64,000 nucleotides of DNA. It comes from Actinocatenispora sp036503555 (GTDB lineage: Bacteria > Actinomycetota > Actinomycetes > Mycobacteriales > Micromonosporaceae). Numbering within the stretch: position 1 is the first letter of the stretch; the number at the start of each line of letters is the position of its first letter. The translations under genes and the position numbers were made by a program. Positions 17,541-28,015 of this stretch are shown piece after piece. The notes beneath the pieces were generated by a model. The model had not been told where the DNA came from and did no database searches. It saw only the letters and a program-made list of their open reading frames with translations. Where the stretch lies: NCBI GenBank assembly GCA_036503555.1, contig DASXWQ010000020.1, positions 1 through 64,000 of the forward strand, in the 5' to 3' direction.

Positions 17541-18347
17541 ATGGTGATCAGGACGCGGGACGCGCGTTTCCAGCAGTGGCAGGCGTTGCTGACGAACCGG
17601 ACCAAGCGCACCCGCAGCGGCCTGTTCCTCGTGCACGGGGTACGCCCGATCAGCCTCGCCGTCCGGTACCGCTGGGAGATCGAGACGCTGCTGCGGCCGG
17701 CGGGTCGGCGGCTGTCGAGCTGGGCCGCGGACACCGTCGCCGCCGCCGGCGCCGAGGTGGTCGAGGTCGACCCGGAGCTGCTGGCGGAGCTGGGCGAGAA
17801 GACCGACGGCGCGCCGGAACTGGTGGCGGTGGCGCGGCTCGGCGCCGACGACCTGGCCCGCGTACCGGCCGGGCCGGACCTGCTCGCCGTGGTCTTCGAC
17901 CGGCCGGCCAGCCCCGGCAACATCGGCACCCTGATCCGGTCCGCGGACGCGTTCGGCGCGGCCGGCGTCGTGGTCACCGGGCACGCCGCCGACCCGTACG
18001 ACCCGCGTGCCGTCCGGGCCTCGACCGGCTCGCTGTTCGCGGTGCCGGTGGTCCGCAGCGAGCAGCGCGACGTGGTGGCGTGGGTGGACCGGCTGCGCGC
18101 CGGCGGCCTGCCGGTACGGCTGCTCGGCACGGACGAGACCGGCGCCGCGGACGTCGACGCCACGGACCTGACCGGGCCGACCGTCCTGGTGGTCGGGAAC
18201 GAGACCGCGGGGCTGTCGGCCGCCTGGCGCGAGTCGTGCGACGCGATGCTCCGGATCCCGATCGGGGGCGCCGCGAGCTCCCTCAACGCCGCCGCCGCCG
18301 GCACCCTCGTCCTGTACGAGGCGGCCCGGCAGCGCCGCGCCACCTGA
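17541..18347 (+). CDS. TrmH/SpoU-family RNA 2'-O-methyltransferase
   Basis: A 268-residue SPOUT-class methyltransferase that would transfer a methyl group from SAM to a ribose 2'-OH in rRNA or tRNA. The N-terminal substrate-binding part (1-100) includes LLTNRTKRTRSGLFLVHGVR. The trefoil-knot catalytic half carries motif 1 RPASPGNIGTLIRSADAFG, motif 2 VVGNETAGLS, and motif 3 RIPIGGAASSLNAAAAGTL. All three are intact, including the catalytic Arg and Asn. The target nucleoside cannot be assigned. Confidence 0.92.
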   Translation: MVIRTRDARFQQWQALLTNRTKRTRSGLFLVHGVRPISLAVRYRWEIETLLRPAGRRLSSWAADTVAAAGAEVVEVDPELLAELGEKTDGAPELVAVARLGADDLARVPAGPDLLAVVFDRPASPGNIGTLIRSADAFGAAGVVVTGHAADPYDPRAVRASTGSLFAVPVVRSEQRDVVAWVDRLRAGGLPVRLLGTDETGAADVDATDLTGPTVLVVGNETAGLSAAWRESCDAMLRIPIGGAASSLNAAAAGTLVLYEAARQRRAT

Positions 18348-18464
18348 CGCGACGTTTGCGTACCCGGAAGGCTGACTGTCCGATCCGGCGACGAAGCGCC
18401 ACCGCCCGGCGCACTATCATTCGACCCGGTACGTCCGACGCGCACCAGGCGGGGGGCATTCAGG

Positions 18465-19271
18465 GTGGAACGGCCGAGCTGGGCACCCGACGAGATCGAC
18501 CTCGACCGGCCGAGCGCCGCCCGGATGTACGACAGCTTCCTCGGGGGTTCGCACAACTTCGCGCCGGACCGGGCGGCGGCCCGGGCCGCGATCGGGATCA
18601 TCCCCGAGCTGCCGGCGGTGATGCGGGCCAACCGCGCCTTCCTGCGCCGCGCCGTGCGCTACGCGGCGAGCCTGGGGATTCGACAGTTCCTCGACCTGGG
18701 CTCCGGCATCCCGACCGTCGGCAACGTGCACGAGGTGGCCCGTGCGGCCGACCCCGACGCCCGCGTCGTGTACGTCGACGTCGACCCGGTCGCCGTCGCG
18801 CACAGCCGGGCGCTGCTCGCCGGGGACGACCAGACCGCCGTGGTCGAGGCCGACGTACGCGACCCGGGCACGCTGCTCGCCGACGACACGCTGCACGCGA
18901 CGCTGGACCTCGGCCGGCCGGTGGCGCTGCTCATGGTGGCGCTGCTGCACTTCGTACCCGACGGGGACGACCCGGCCGGCCTCGTCCGGCGGTACGCCGA
19001 CGCGCTCGCGCCCGGCAGCGTCCTGGCGGTCTCGCACGGCACCGGCGACGGCCGCACCGAGCAGTCCGACCGGATGGTCCGGCTCTACGCCGGCACCGCG
19101 AACCCGCTGACCGCGCGGACCCGGGCCGGTGTGGCCGCCCTGTTCGACGGGTTCGAGCTGGTCGACCCGGGCGTGGTCTTCCTGCCGCTGTGGCGGCCGG
19201 ACTCGCCGGCCGACGTACCCGACCGTCCCGAGCGGTTCTGCAGCTATGCCGGGGTGGGGCGAAAGCCGTGA
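18465..19271 (+). CDS. SAM-dependent methyltransferase, DUF574 (PF04672) family
   Basis: A 268-residue actinobacterial protein of the DUF574 methyltransferase-like family. It has the family's opening motif DLDRPSAARMYDSFLGGSHNF, the SAM loop FLDLGSGIPT (about residue 76), YVDVDPVAV, and the acidic VVEADVRDP. Such proteins are numerous in Streptomyces and relatives but their substrates are unknown. The GTG start follows a G-rich stretch (GGCGGGGGG). The stop overlaps the GTG of the downstream GGDEF-EAL gene by 4 bp, so the two are made together. Confidence 0.88.
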   Translation: MERPSWAPDEIDLDRPSAARMYDSFLGGSHNFAPDRAAARAAIGIIPELPAVMRANRAFLRRAVRYAASLGIRQFLDLGSGIPTVGNVHEVARAADPDARVVYVDVDPVAVAHSRALLAGDDQTAVVEADVRDPGTLLADDTLHATLDLGRPVALLMVALLHFVPDGDDPAGLVRRYADALAPGSVLAVSHGTGDGRTEQSDRMVRLYAGTANPLTARTRAGVAALFDGFELVDPGVVFLPLWRPDSPADVPDRPERFCSYAGVGRKP

Positions 19272-21430
19272 GCGCGAGCGCGCGGCGCCACCAGTCCCCC
19301 CGTACCCGCCGGAGCGTGGCCAGCGAGGCCGGCCGCCGGGACCCGGCCCGGCTGGCCGACGCGTGGGCGGCGGCGATCGCCGACACCAGCTTCGTGTCAC
19401 TGACCCGGACCGGGCTCACGACCCACCTGCGCCCCCTGGCGGTACGCCTGCTCGCCGCGCTGAGCCCGACCGACCCCGCCGGACCGGCCCGTACGGTCGG
19501 CGTCGAGGTCGGCCGGGCCCTGGTCGCCGCGCACTTCACGGACACCGAGACGCTGTGCCGCACGCTGGTCGCGCTCGGCGGGGCGCTGCCGGCCCGCGAC
19601 CCGGCCGCGCGTACGGCGCTGTTGTCGGGCCTGGCGGCCGGGTTCGCGGCGGCGTTGCGCGACCGTACGTTGACCGAGCAGGAGGCGATCCGGCAGGCGG
19701 CGATGGCCGCGCAGACCCGGGCCGAGCGGGCGCTGCGGTCCACCGAGGCGCGGTTCCGGGCGGTGTTCACCAGCGCCGCGGCGGGCATCGCGCTCGGCGA
19801 CCTGACCGGGCACATCCTGGAGGCGAACCCGGCGCTCGCGACGATGCTCGCCAGCCCGCCGGAGCGACTGCGCGGCCGGGACGTGTTCGAGCTGGTACAC
19901 CCGGACGACGTGGCCGCGCTGCGGGAGCTGATCTACGAGCGGGTCGCGTCCGGCCGCGCCGACCGGATCCGTACCGAGAAGCGGTTCGTCACCGACGACG
20001 GCCGGGTGCTGTGGGGCCTGCTCGCCGTGTCGGTGGTACGGGACGCGGAGGGCCGGCCGAGCTACCTGGTGGCGATGGGTGAGGACAACACCCGGCGGCA
20101 CGAGCTGGCCGCCACGCTCGCGCACCAGGCCACCCACGACGCGCTGACCGGGCTGGCCAACCGGGCGCTGTTCACGGAGCGGCTGCACGACGCGTTCGAC
20201 CAGGCTGCGCCGGCGGCCCGGCTCGGGGTGTGCTTCCTGGACCTGGACGGGTTCAAGATCATCAACGACAGCCTGGGGCACCCGGTCGGCGACGAGCTGC
20301 TGCGGGTCGTCGCGGGCCGGCTGGCCGAGGCGGTCGGGCCGGACAGCCTGCTCGCCCGGCTCGGCGGCGACGAGTTCGTCGTGCTGCGCGCCGGGTCGAC
20401 CGGCGAGGCCGAGGTCGTCGCGCTGGCCGAGCGGATCCTCGCCGCGCTGGACGCGCCGGTCGAGGTCGCCGGGCACGAGCTGGCCGTCTCCGCCAGCATC
20501 GGCATCGTCGAACGCGCCACCTTCGGCACCGACCCGGCCGAGGTGATGCGCGCCGCCGACATCACGCTCTACTGGGCGAAGGCCGCCGGCAAGGGCCGCT
20601 GGGCCACGTTCGACTCGGAGCGCGACGCGGCGCAGGCCGCCCGGCACCAGCTCACCGAGGCACTTCCCGCGGCGCTGCGCGACGAGGAGTTCGCCCTGGC
20701 GTACCAGCCGGTGGTGGATCTGACCGACCAGCGGCTGACCGGGGTGGAGGCGCTGGTGCGGTGGCGCCATCCGCGGCTCGGACTGCTCGGGCCGGACGCG
20801 TTCCTCGGGCTCGCCGAGGAGACCGGCCTCGTCGTACCGCTGGGTCGGTGGGTGCTCGCCGCCGCGTGCCGGCAGGCCCGGTCCTGGCTCGACCGGTACG
20901 GCTGGGCCCCGCCGGTCAGCGTCAACCTCGCGGTCCGGCACGTGTGCGCGACGAGCCTCGTCGACGACGTACGGCGGGCGCTGGCCGACAGCGGGCTGCC
21001 CGCCGGCCTGCTCCAGCTGGAGATCACCGAGCGGGCGCTGATGGGCGCCGAGCCGACCACGGCCCTGCGCACCCTGCACGACGACGGGGTACGCATCGTC
21101 ATCGACGACTTCGGCACCGGGTACTCGAACCTGGCGCACCTGCGGCACGCGCCGGTGCACGGGATCAAGCTGGCGCGCTCGTTCACGCACAGCTTCGACG
21201 CGCCGGCCCACCCGGACCGGGCCGACCTCGCGATCGTCCAGGCGCTGGTGTCCCTGGCGCACACGCTGGACCTCACGGTCACCGCGGGTGGGGTCGAGAC
21301 GCGCCGGCAGGCGTACCGGCTGCGCGAGCTGGGCGCCGAGCGCGGCCAGGGCTGGCTGTACGGCCGGCCCGCCGACCCGGTGCACATCGACAGCCTGCTC
21401 ACCGAGCCGGCCGCACCGCTGCGCGCCTGA
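19268..21430 (+). CDS. PAS-GGDEF-EAL cyclic-di-GMP signalling protein
   Basis: A 720-residue soluble protein with an N-terminal helical region (1-150, no membrane segment), a PAS sensor (about 155-275), a GGDEF diguanylate cyclase domain (about 280-450) and an EAL phosphodiesterase domain (about 465-715). The cyclase signature is intact (RLGGDEF, residues 366-370), but the product-inhibition RxxD site upstream is missing its Arg. The EAL motif is intact (E494-A-L-V-R-W), as is DDFGTGYSNL. The usual AEGVET reads A673-G-G-V-E-T, losing one conserved Glu, and the KID motif reads KLA. Net cyclase activity is therefore plausible, with a weakened or regulatory EAL half. The GTG overlaps the upstream methyltransferase by 4 bp. 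Confidence 0.93.
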   Translation: MSASARRHQSPRTRRSVASEAGRRDPARLADAWAAAIADTSFVSLTRTGLTTHLRPLAVRLLAALSPTDPAGPARTVGVEVGRALVAAHFTDTETLCRTLVALGGALPARDPAARTALLSGLAAGFAAALRDRTLTEQEAIRQAAMAAQTRAERALRSTEARFRAVFTSAAAGIALGDLTGHILEANPALATMLASPPERLRGRDVFELVHPDDVAALRELIYERVASGRADRIRTEKRFVTDDGRVLWGLLAVSVVRDAEGRPSYLVAMGEDNTRRHELAATLAHQATHDALTGLANRALFTERLHDAFDQAAPAARLGVCFLDLDGFKIINDSLGHPVGDELLRVVAGRLAEAVGPDSLLARLGGDEFVVLRAGSTGEAEVVALAERILAALDAPVEVAGHELAVSASIGIVERATFGTDPAEVMRAADITLYWAKAAGKGRWATFDSERDAAQAARHQLTEALPAALRDEEFALAYQPVVDLTDQRLTGVEALVRWRHPRLGLLGPDAFLGLAEETGLVVPLGRWVLAAACRQARSWLDRYGWAPPVSVNLAVRHVCATSLVDDVRRALADSGLPAGLLQLEITERALMGAEPTTALRTLHDDGVRIVIDDFGTGYSNLAHLRHAPVHGIKLARSFTHSFDAPAHPDRADLAIVQALVSLAHTLDLTVTAGGVETRRQAYRLRELGAERGQGWLYGRPADPVHIDSLLTEPAAPLRA

Positions 21431-21457
21431 CACCCGACCGGGCCGGGTACGTAGGAT
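21427..21457 (+). promoter_or_regulatory. Leaderless promoter of the hydroxyacid dehydrogenase gene
   Basis: CTGACA (21427-21432) and TAGGAT (21452-21457) are separated by 19 bp. TAGGAT ends 8 nt before the ATG at 21466, with no ribosome site. This is the clearest leaderless promoter in the window. The -35 overlaps the stop codon of the upstream gene. Confidence 0.6.
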
Positions 21458-21465
21458 CGGCAGCC

Positions 21466-22380
21466 ATGGGTGAGCACGCACTGGTCCCGTGGGATCTTCG
21501 GGCGGCAATGGGCGGCTGGCCGGCCGACCTGCGGGTGGACGTCTGGGACGGGCAGGGCGACCCGCCTGCCGACGTCGCGGACGTGACGTTCTACGTCGCG
21601 CCGTACGGGGTGGCCGCCGGCCGCGACGTGGTGCCGGCGATGCCGGCGCTGCGGGTGGTGCAGGTGCTGACCGCCGGGTACGAGCACATGCTGCCGGTGC
21701 TGGCACCCGGCGTGACGCTCTGCAACGGACGGGGCCTGCACGACGCGAGTACGGCCGAGCACGCGCTCGGCCTGATGCTCGCGGCGCAGCGGGACCTGCC
21801 GACCTGGGTGGACGACCAGCGCGGGGCGGTCTGGGACCCGCACTACACGCGGTCCCTCGCGGACAGCCGGGTGGTGCTGGTCGGGTACGGCTCGATCGGC
21901 AAGGCGCTGGAACGCCGGCTGCTCGCCTGCGAGGCGAGCGTGGTCCGGGTCGCGAGCCGGGCCCGGCCGGACGAGCGGGTGCACGGCGTCGACGAGCTGC
22001 CCGAGCTGCTGCCGGACGCCGACATCGTCGTCCTCGTCCTGCCGGACACCCCGGACACGGTACGACTGTTCGACGCGCCGCTGATGGCGGCGCTGCCGGA
22101 CGGCGCGCTCGTGGTGAACGTGGGCCGCGGCCGGACGCTGGACATGGACGCGCTCGCGGCCGAGACCGGCGCCAGCCGGCTGCGCGCCGCGCTGGACGTG
22201 ACCGACCCGGAGCCGCTGCCGGCCGACCATCCACTGTGGACACATGCGGGCGTGCTGATCACCCCGCACGTGGCCGGCGGGTCGGCCACGTTCTACCCGC
22301 GGGCACGCAAGCTGGTCGCCGACCAGCTGCACCGGTTCGCCACCGGACAGGAACTGCGCAACGTGGTACGGCGGTCATGA
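21466..22380 (+). CDS. D-isomer-specific 2-hydroxyacid dehydrogenase
   Basis: A 304-residue NAD(P)-dependent dehydrogenase of the D-2-hydroxyacid family (phosphoglycerate/glyoxylate/hydroxypyruvate reductase-like). The Rossmann motif VLVGYGSIGKALE begins near residue 138. The catalytic trio is visible: Arg in NVGRGRTLD, Glu in DVTDPEPLP, His in LITPHVAGG. Length fits the short form without an ACT domain, so not a typical SerA. The last codons overlap the zinc dehydrogenase start (ATGA), implying a two-gene operon. Confidence 0.92.
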   Translation: MGEHALVPWDLRAAMGGWPADLRVDVWDGQGDPPADVADVTFYVAPYGVAAGRDVVPAMPALRVVQVLTAGYEHMLPVLAPGVTLCNGRGLHDASTAEHALGLMLAAQRDLPTWVDDQRGAVWDPHYTRSLADSRVVLVGYGSIGKALERRLLACEASVVRVASRARPDERVHGVDELPELLPDADIVVLVLPDTPDTVRLFDAPLMAALPDGALVVNVGRGRTLDMDALAAETGASRLRAALDVTDPEPLPADHPLWTHAGVLITPHVAGGSATFYPRARKLVADQLHRFATGQELRNVVRRS

Positions 22381-23399
22381 GGGCCGCGCGTTGGTACGCC
22401 CGCGGCGACGTGCGCGTCGTCGACGTACCGGATCCGGGTGCGCCGCCGCCCGGCTGGCTGCGGCTGAAGGTCCTGGCCTGCGGGATCTGCGGCACCGACG
22501 TCGAGGAGTACACGGCGGGTCCGGTGCTGACGCCGGTGACGCCGCACCCGCTGACCGGGCGGTGCGCGCCGCTGACGCTCGGGCACGAGTTCGTCGGCGT
22601 GGTCGACGCCGCCGGCCCGGACACGCCGTACGCGGCGGGCGACACGGTCGCCGTCGACGGCACCATGTCCTGCGGCACCTGCGACTGGTGCCGGGCCGGC
22701 CGGTACAACATGTGCGCGGTGTCGGGGCAGCTGGGCCAGCAGGGCGACGGCGGCCTCGCCGAGTACGCGCTGGCGCCGGCGTCGTGCTGCGTCGCGTACG
22801 CGGGGATTCCGGCGACGACGGCGGCGTTCGCGGAGCCGCTGTCGGTGGCGGTACGCGCGGTGTCGCGCGGCGAGGTGGCGCCCGGCGCGACGGTGGCCGT
22901 CGTCGGCGGCGGTACGGTCGGACTGCTCACCGCCCGTGTCGCCGTGCTGGCCGGCGCCTCCCGGGTGGTGGTCGTCGAGCCGCACCCGCACCGGCGTCGG
23001 CTGGCCGCGCACTTCGGCGCCGAGGGCGTCGCGCCGGACGACGCGCCGTCCGGGATGGACGTGGTGTTCGAGGCGGCGGGCGTACCGGCGGTGGCGTCCG
23101 CGGCGGTGCGGATGACCGGCCGCACCGGTACGACCGTGCTGCTCAGCGTCTTCGACGACGACGTGGCGGTGCCGATGCTGGACCTGCTGCTCGGCGAGAA
23201 ACGCCTCGTCGCCTCGCTGTCGCACCTGCGGGACACGGACTTCCCGCGCGCGGTCGAGCTGCTGTGTTCCGGCGACGTCGACCCGACGCCGCTGATCTCC
23301 GACCGAATACCCCTGTCGGAGGTGGTGCCGCGGGGCCTCGACGCGCTGGTGGCCGACCCGGCTCGGCATCTGAAGATCCTCGTGGAACCCTGGGAATGA
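22377..23399 (+). CDS. Zinc-dependent alcohol/butanediol dehydrogenase (MDR family)
   Basis: A 340-residue medium-chain dehydrogenase. Catalytic zinc ligands appear in ACGICGTDVEEY and LGHEFVG. The structural zinc cluster is CGTCDWCRAGRYNMC, and the cofactor loop is VVGGGTVGLLTARV. The long insertion between the first two zinc motifs (TPVTPHPLTG) is typical of (R,R)-butanediol and sorbitol-type dehydrogenases, which oxidise vicinal diols or polyols. It overlaps the hydroxyacid dehydrogenase by 4 bp, so the two probably act in one pathway; the substrate is not clear. Confidence 0.9.
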   Translation: MRAARWYARGDVRVVDVPDPGAPPPGWLRLKVLACGICGTDVEEYTAGPVLTPVTPHPLTGRCAPLTLGHEFVGVVDAAGPDTPYAAGDTVAVDGTMSCGTCDWCRAGRYNMCAVSGQLGQQGDGGLAEYALAPASCCVAYAGIPATTAAFAEPLSVAVRAVSRGEVAPGATVAVVGGGTVGLLTARVAVLAGASRVVVVEPHPHRRRLAAHFGAEGVAPDDAPSGMDVVFEAAGVPAVASAAVRMTGRTGTTVLLSVFDDDVAVPMLDLLLGEKRLVASLSHLRDTDFPRAVELLCSGDVDPTPLISDRIPLSEVVPRGLDALVADPARHLKILVEPWE

Positions 23400-23420
23400 G
23401 CGGCCCAGCCCGGCCGTTAC

Positions 23421-23436
23421 TACCCCCGAGGGGTAT
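23421..23436 (+). promoter_or_regulatory. CsoR/RcnR-type operator upstream of thioredoxin
   Basis: TACCCCCGAGGGGTAT is a near-perfect G/C-tract palindrome of the kind bound by copper- or persulfide-sensing CsoR-family repressors. It lies 21 bp before the trx start and matches the site at 59004-59019 in 15 of 16 positions when that site is read on the other strand. Confidence 0.62.
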
Positions 23437-23457
23437 CAACACGAGGAGGGGGCGGCA

Positions 23458-23820
23458 GTGGCGACCGTCGAACTGACCAAGGACAACTTCAACGACACGC
23501 TCGGGAGCAACGACACCGTACTGGTCGACTTCTGGGCGAGCTGGTGCGGTCCGTGCAAGATGTTCGCACCGGTGTACGAGAAGGCGTCCGAGGCCAACCC
23601 GGACATGGTGTTCGGCAAGGTGGACACGGAGGCGCAGCAGGAACTGGCCGCCGCGTTCGACATCCGGTCGATCCCGACCCTGATGATCGTGCGGGACAAC
23701 ATCGTCGTGTTCTCCCAGCCCGGCGCGCTGCCCGAGTCGGCGCTGACCGACCTGATCGAGCAGGCCCGCAAGCTGGACATGGACGAGGTACGCGCCTCGG
23801 TCGCGGCCGAGCAGTCCTGA
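23458..23820 (+). CDS. Thioredoxin
   Basis: A 120-residue single-domain thioredoxin, a cytosolic dithiol reductant for disulfides. The redox motif is ASWCGPCKM with Cys30 and Cys33, VDFW precedes it, and the cis-proline motif is SIPTLMI. Length is slightly above the usual 105-110 because of an acidic C-terminal tail. The GTG start is preceded by GAGGAGGGGG. It sits behind a CsoR-like operator rather than an oxidative-stress sigma promoter. This suggests induction by copper or reactive sulfur species and a specialised role distinct from the main TrxA. Confidence 0.94.
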   Translation: MATVELTKDNFNDTLGSNDTVLVDFWASWCGPCKMFAPVYEKASEANPDMVFGKVDTEAQQELAAAFDIRSIPTLMIVRDNIVVFSQPGALPESALTDLIEQARKLDMDEVRASVAAEQS

Positions 23821-23856
23821 CCGCGGGCGGCGCCGAGAAGGTACGGCGCCGCTTGC

Positions 23857-23862
23857 GATACT
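23857..23862 (+). promoter_or_regulatory. Leaderless -10 element (GATACT) of the alpha/beta hydrolase
   Basis: GATACT ends 7 nt before the ATG at 23870, with no ribosome binding site between. Confidence 0.42.
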
Positions 23863-23869
23863 GCCCCGC

Positions 23870-24715
23870 ATGACCACCACCTACGTGTTCGTGCCCGGGT
23901 CGTTCAGCAGTTCCTTCATGTTCGCCCCGCTGATCCGGGAGATGACGCTGCGCGGCCACCGCGCGCTCGCCGTCGACCTCCCGGGCCACGGGTACGCGGC
24001 CCGGTTCGCCCCGGCGTACCAGGCGCCGCAGGACCTGGTCGCGCTGGCCGCGGCGCCGTCGGCGCAGGCCGGCGTGACGCTCGCGGACTGCGCCGACACC
24101 GTCGTCGACGTGGTACGCCGGGCCGCGGCGCACGGACCAGTCGTCCTCGTCGCGCACAGCCGCGGCGGGCTGACCGCGACGGTCGTCGCCAACCGGGTGC
24201 CCGAGCTGCTGCACCACCTGGTGTACGTCTCGGCCTGGTGCTGCGTCGACGCCACCGCCGCCGAGTACCACGTGTCGCCGGAGAACGCGGACAGCGCGCT
24301 GGCGAAGACCGGCGGCGCCTTGGTCGGCAACCCGGCCGAGCTGGGCGCGATCCGCTTCAACTACCGCACCGCGGACCCCGAGCTGCTGGCGGGGCTGCGC
24401 GAGGCGTTGTTCGCCGACGGCGACGAGGCGGAGTTCCTGGCGTTCCTGAACACGCTGGAGCCCGACGAGAACCTGGACGTCGGCGGGGCCGACGACCGCG
24501 CCGACCCGGCGACGTGGGGCACCGTGGCCCGCACGTACGTGCGGCTGACCGCGGACCGGTCGATGCCGCTGCCGCTCCAGGACCGGTTCGTCGCCGATGG
24601 CGACCGGGCCGTGCCGGACCGGCCGTTCGCCGTCCGCTCGCTGGACACCAGCCACGTCGGCCCGCTGGTACGGCCGGCCGCGCTCGCCGAGATCCTCGAC
24701 GAGGTGAATGCCTGA
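23870..24715 (+). CDS. Alpha/beta hydrolase
   Basis: A 281-residue alpha/beta-fold hydrolase of the short salicylate-esterase/hydroxynitrile-lyase-like type. The oxyanion strand is FVPGSFSSSF, the cap-entry is VDLPGHG, the nucleophile elbow is AHSRGG with Ser97, and the late His is in DTSHVGPL. The elbow's usual first Gly is Ala. No signal peptide. Likely an ester or lactone hydrolase; no partner gene is coupled to it. Confidence 0.87.
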   Translation: MTTTYVFVPGSFSSSFMFAPLIREMTLRGHRALAVDLPGHGYAARFAPAYQAPQDLVALAAAPSAQAGVTLADCADTVVDVVRRAAAHGPVVLVAHSRGGLTATVVANRVPELLHHLVYVSAWCCVDATAAEYHVSPENADSALAKTGGALVGNPAELGAIRFNYRTADPELLAGLREALFADGDEAEFLAFLNTLEPDENLDVGGADDRADPATWGTVARTYVRLTADRSMPLPLQDRFVADGDRAVPDRPFAVRSLDTSHVGPLVRPAALAEILDEVNA

Positions 24716-24795
24716 CTTGTTACCGTTCGCGCTGGCGGAGCGGGGGCGGAATGTGCCCGTTCGCGGTTGTTCGCTGACGGTGAAACCAACCGGGG

Positions 24796-24816
24796 AATGA
24801 GTCGGGTCGGCTCAAG
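24796..24816 (+). promoter_or_regulatory. HAIR element (HspR operator) before lon
   Basis: AATGAGT-N7-GCTCAAG matches the HspR consensus CTTGAGT-N7-ACTCAAG in 5 of 7 and 6 of 7 arm positions with exact 7-bp spacing. It lies 38 bp before the Lon start. HspR control of lon is established in Streptomyces, so heat-shock induction is expected here. Confidence 0.7.
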
Positions 24817-24854
24817 GTTGACCGGGGCGAGTACGAGGAATGGAGCCCCATCTC

Positions 24855-27194
<2,340 letters not shown>

Positions 27195-27202
27195 TCCCAA
27201 CG

Positions 27203-27238
27203 GTGAGGCCGGTACGTCCATGGGCGTGCCGGCCTCAC
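27203..27238. terminator. Bidirectional hairpin between lon and the convergent membrane protein gene
   Basis: Stem GTGAGGCCGG / CCGGCCTCAC (10 bp perfect, extendable to 14 with one mismatch) directly after the lon stop. It overlaps the stop codon of the convergent gene. Confidence 0.72.
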
Positions 27239-27861
27239 GCGTCCCTGGTCACCGGCGGTTTCTCGGTGGCCCCGGGGGCGGCGGCGGCTCCGGGTCTGAC
27301 GTTGCGCCGAACAGTGGCGTGATCACGGACCGTGGCGGTGGGTGGTCCGTACGATCTCACGCCTCCGGCAATCGCCGCCGCGACCGCCGTCAGGACGGCG
27401 AAGATGATCATCAGCGCCAGGGCGATGCCGTTGCTCTTGTCGAAGCCGAACACCCACGTGACCTGAGCACTCAGGGCCGTGCCGCGCAGTAACGGCGCCA
27501 CGAAGATCGCCACCGGGTACAGCACGCACAGCGCGCACAGTGACCACGCGCCAAGAAGCCTGCGGGTGAACGTCAGCCCCGCCGCGACCAACAGCAACCC
27601 GGCGCCGACGGCGCCGCCGAGCACGTTCTCCAACACCAGGCCGAGCCCGCCGCCGGTCGGCCCGGCAGCGTGAACGACGTCGTAGAGCGCGAACCAGACG
27701 AGCATAACGGCGGTGAGCAGTGCCAGAGCGCTTGCGATCACCGCCGCCACGGGGTGTGCCCTCGGGATGGGCGGCGCCGCCAACGGGCTCGGCCCGGGTC
27801 CGCCCGGCAGCGGCGCCCGACCATACTGAGGAAGTTCGGGCTGCGGTGGGCTCGGCTGCAT
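27235..27861 (-). CDS. Four-helix membrane protein of unknown function, TTA-containing
   Basis: A 208-residue protein with a Pro-rich cytosolic N-terminus (1-35) and about four transmembrane helices (roughly 38-60, 74-97, 103-125, 145-167), then a basic Ala/Pro-rich tail. It contains no recognised domain. Codon 124 is TTA, the rare leucine codon read by the bldA tRNA in actinomycetes, which could tie its expression to development. It is convergent with lon, sharing a hairpin terminator. The 150 bp upstream show no clear operator. Confidence 0.7.
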   Translation of the reverse strand: MQPSPPQPELPQYGRAPLPGGPGPSPLAAPPIPRAHPVAAVIASALALLTAVMLVWFALYDVVHAAGPTGGGLGLVLENVLGGAVGAGLLLVAAGLTFTRRLLGAWSLCALCVLYPVAIFVAPLLRGTALSAQVTWVFGFDKSNGIALALMIIFAVLTAVAAAIAGGVRSYGPPTATVRDHATVRRNVRPGAAAAPGATEKPPVTRDA

Positions 27862-28015
27862 CCGGGCTCCTCGCGCGCTGTGACGACACGGACATGCCGC
27901 CCATCTGGTCCGCGGTCATCGTAGTGAGAGGTCGCGACGGCGGCCGGTTGGTGACAGCGAGGCGACCCGCCGGCGAGCAGTCGAGACAGCCCGGGACGGG
28001 CCGCCGTTCTCGTGT

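Noticed and set aside
16787..19267. Upstream extension of the GGDEF-EAL reading frame through two other genes
   Set aside because: The extension is low-complexity Arg/Ala/Gly sequence out of frame with the real methyltransferase genes. The GTG at 19268 gives the expected protein and a 4-bp overlap.
20569..22332. Antisense frame opposite the EAL and hydroxyacid dehydrogenase genes
   Set aside because: No recognisable domain, and the sense-strand genes are complete with intact catalytic motifs.
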